NCBI GenBank assembly: GCA_016793415.1
Contig: JAEUMC010000308.1
Span: forward strand, 1-5,840
Length of the DNA stretch: 5,840 bases
Direction: 5' to 3'
From: Devosia sp.
GTDB lineage: Bacteria > Pseudomonadota > Alphaproteobacteria > Rhizobiales > Devosiaceae
Under the pieces are notes generated by a model, which was not told where the DNA came from, searched no databases, and saw only the letters and a list, made by a program, of their open reading frames with translations. Every line of letters begins with the position of its first letter. The first letter of the stretch is position 1. Positions 5,706-5,840 of the stretch are shown here, one piece after another. The translations under genes and the position numbers were made by a program.

Positions 5706-5840
5706 TTATTTCCGGATGCCGCCGATGCGGCCGCCCATCGGCACCACTGCGCCAACCGGCTGGTCGATGGCGCTCAGTGTACCCGAAGCCGGCGCTTCGA
5801 TCTCCACCACGGCCTTGTCGGTCTCGATCTCGGCGACCAC
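5706..5840 (-). CDS. Lipoyl (biotinyl/lipoyl-attachment) domain protein, C-terminal end (partial)
   Basis: Forty-four codons and a TAA stop are visible; the N-terminus is beyond the window edge. My translation reads VVAEIETDKAVVEIEAPASG, then a short beta-rich tail ending GGRIGGIRK. The ETDKA turn is the hallmark of lipoyl domains in 2-oxoacid dehydrogenase E2 subunits; the Lys is the residue that carries lipoate. EAPASG and the V-G-x-x-V-P-x-G turn complete the second half of the lipoyl barrel. The protein stops directly after this domain with no linker, E3-binding or catalytic region. So it is either a stand-alone lipoyl carrier or a lipoyl domain at the C-terminus of another protein. In a usual E2 the missing parts would follow in the same chain; here the E3-binding part is two genes downstream. 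Biotin attachment is less likely, since biotin domains have MKM at this turn. Confidence 0.85.
   Translation of the reverse strand: MVAEIETDKAVVEIEAPASGTLSAIDQPVGAVVPMGGRIGGIRK

Noticed and set aside
4661..5755. Longer start for the hydroxyacid dehydrogenase at 5755
   Set aside because: It would overlap the coding end of the lipoyl gene and add a 27-residue low-quality N-terminus. The ATG at 5674 has GGAGG at good spacing and the family-like N-terminus.
1..5840. Transposons, CRISPR arrays, tRNA or rRNA genes
   Set aside because: No transposase-like coding region, no spaced direct repeats, and no tRNA or rRNA-like sequence was seen; genes fill nearly the whole window in one orientation.

Overview
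The window is GC-rich and every supported gene reads on the minus strand, so transcription runs from high to low coordinates. The high GC, the Tat-exported ABC binding protein, the CUT1-type sugar permeases and the E2-like lipoyl proteins beside a GntR/UTRA regulator suggest a soil or plant-associated alphaproteobacterium of the Rhizobiales/Hyphomicrobiales type. This placement is inferred from gene style only; there is no phylogenetic marker gene here.

In order of transcription, the window opens (5840-3975) with the end of an enzyme operon. It holds the C-terminus of a lipoyl-domain protein, a CtBP-like D-2-hydroxyacid dehydrogenase, and a small protein with an E3-binding (PSBD) domain followed by what looks like a shrunken, catalytically dead E2 acyltransferase domain. 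The last two genes overlap in TGATG. A gap of about 130 bp (3846-3974) carries a perfect inverted repeat just before a GntR/UTRA regulator (3845-3075). A second gap of 288 bp (2787-3074) holds an AT-rich island with half-sites like that repeat, plus a separate LacI-type palindrome and a possible promoter. The last part (2786-1) is an ABC importer operon: Tat-type binding protein, a strong intergenic hairpin, a MalF/UgpA-type permease, and the first half of a MalG/UgpE-type permease that runs off the window. No ATPase gene is present; it may lie beyond position 1.

Working model (inference): the importer brings in a sugar, polyol or sugar-acid compound. The dehydrogenase interconverts a D-2-hydroxyacid and a 2-oxoacid, and an unusual 2-oxoacid dehydrogenase complex processes the oxoacid. 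In that complex the lipoyl carrier and the E3-binding/core functions sit on separate polypeptides. The GntR regulator, placed between the two operons, probably senses a pathway intermediate and controls both itself and the importer through the shared GCTATGAT element. The most unusual item is the split, apparently transferase-dead E2 system with a hydroxyacid dehydrogenase gene embedded in it.
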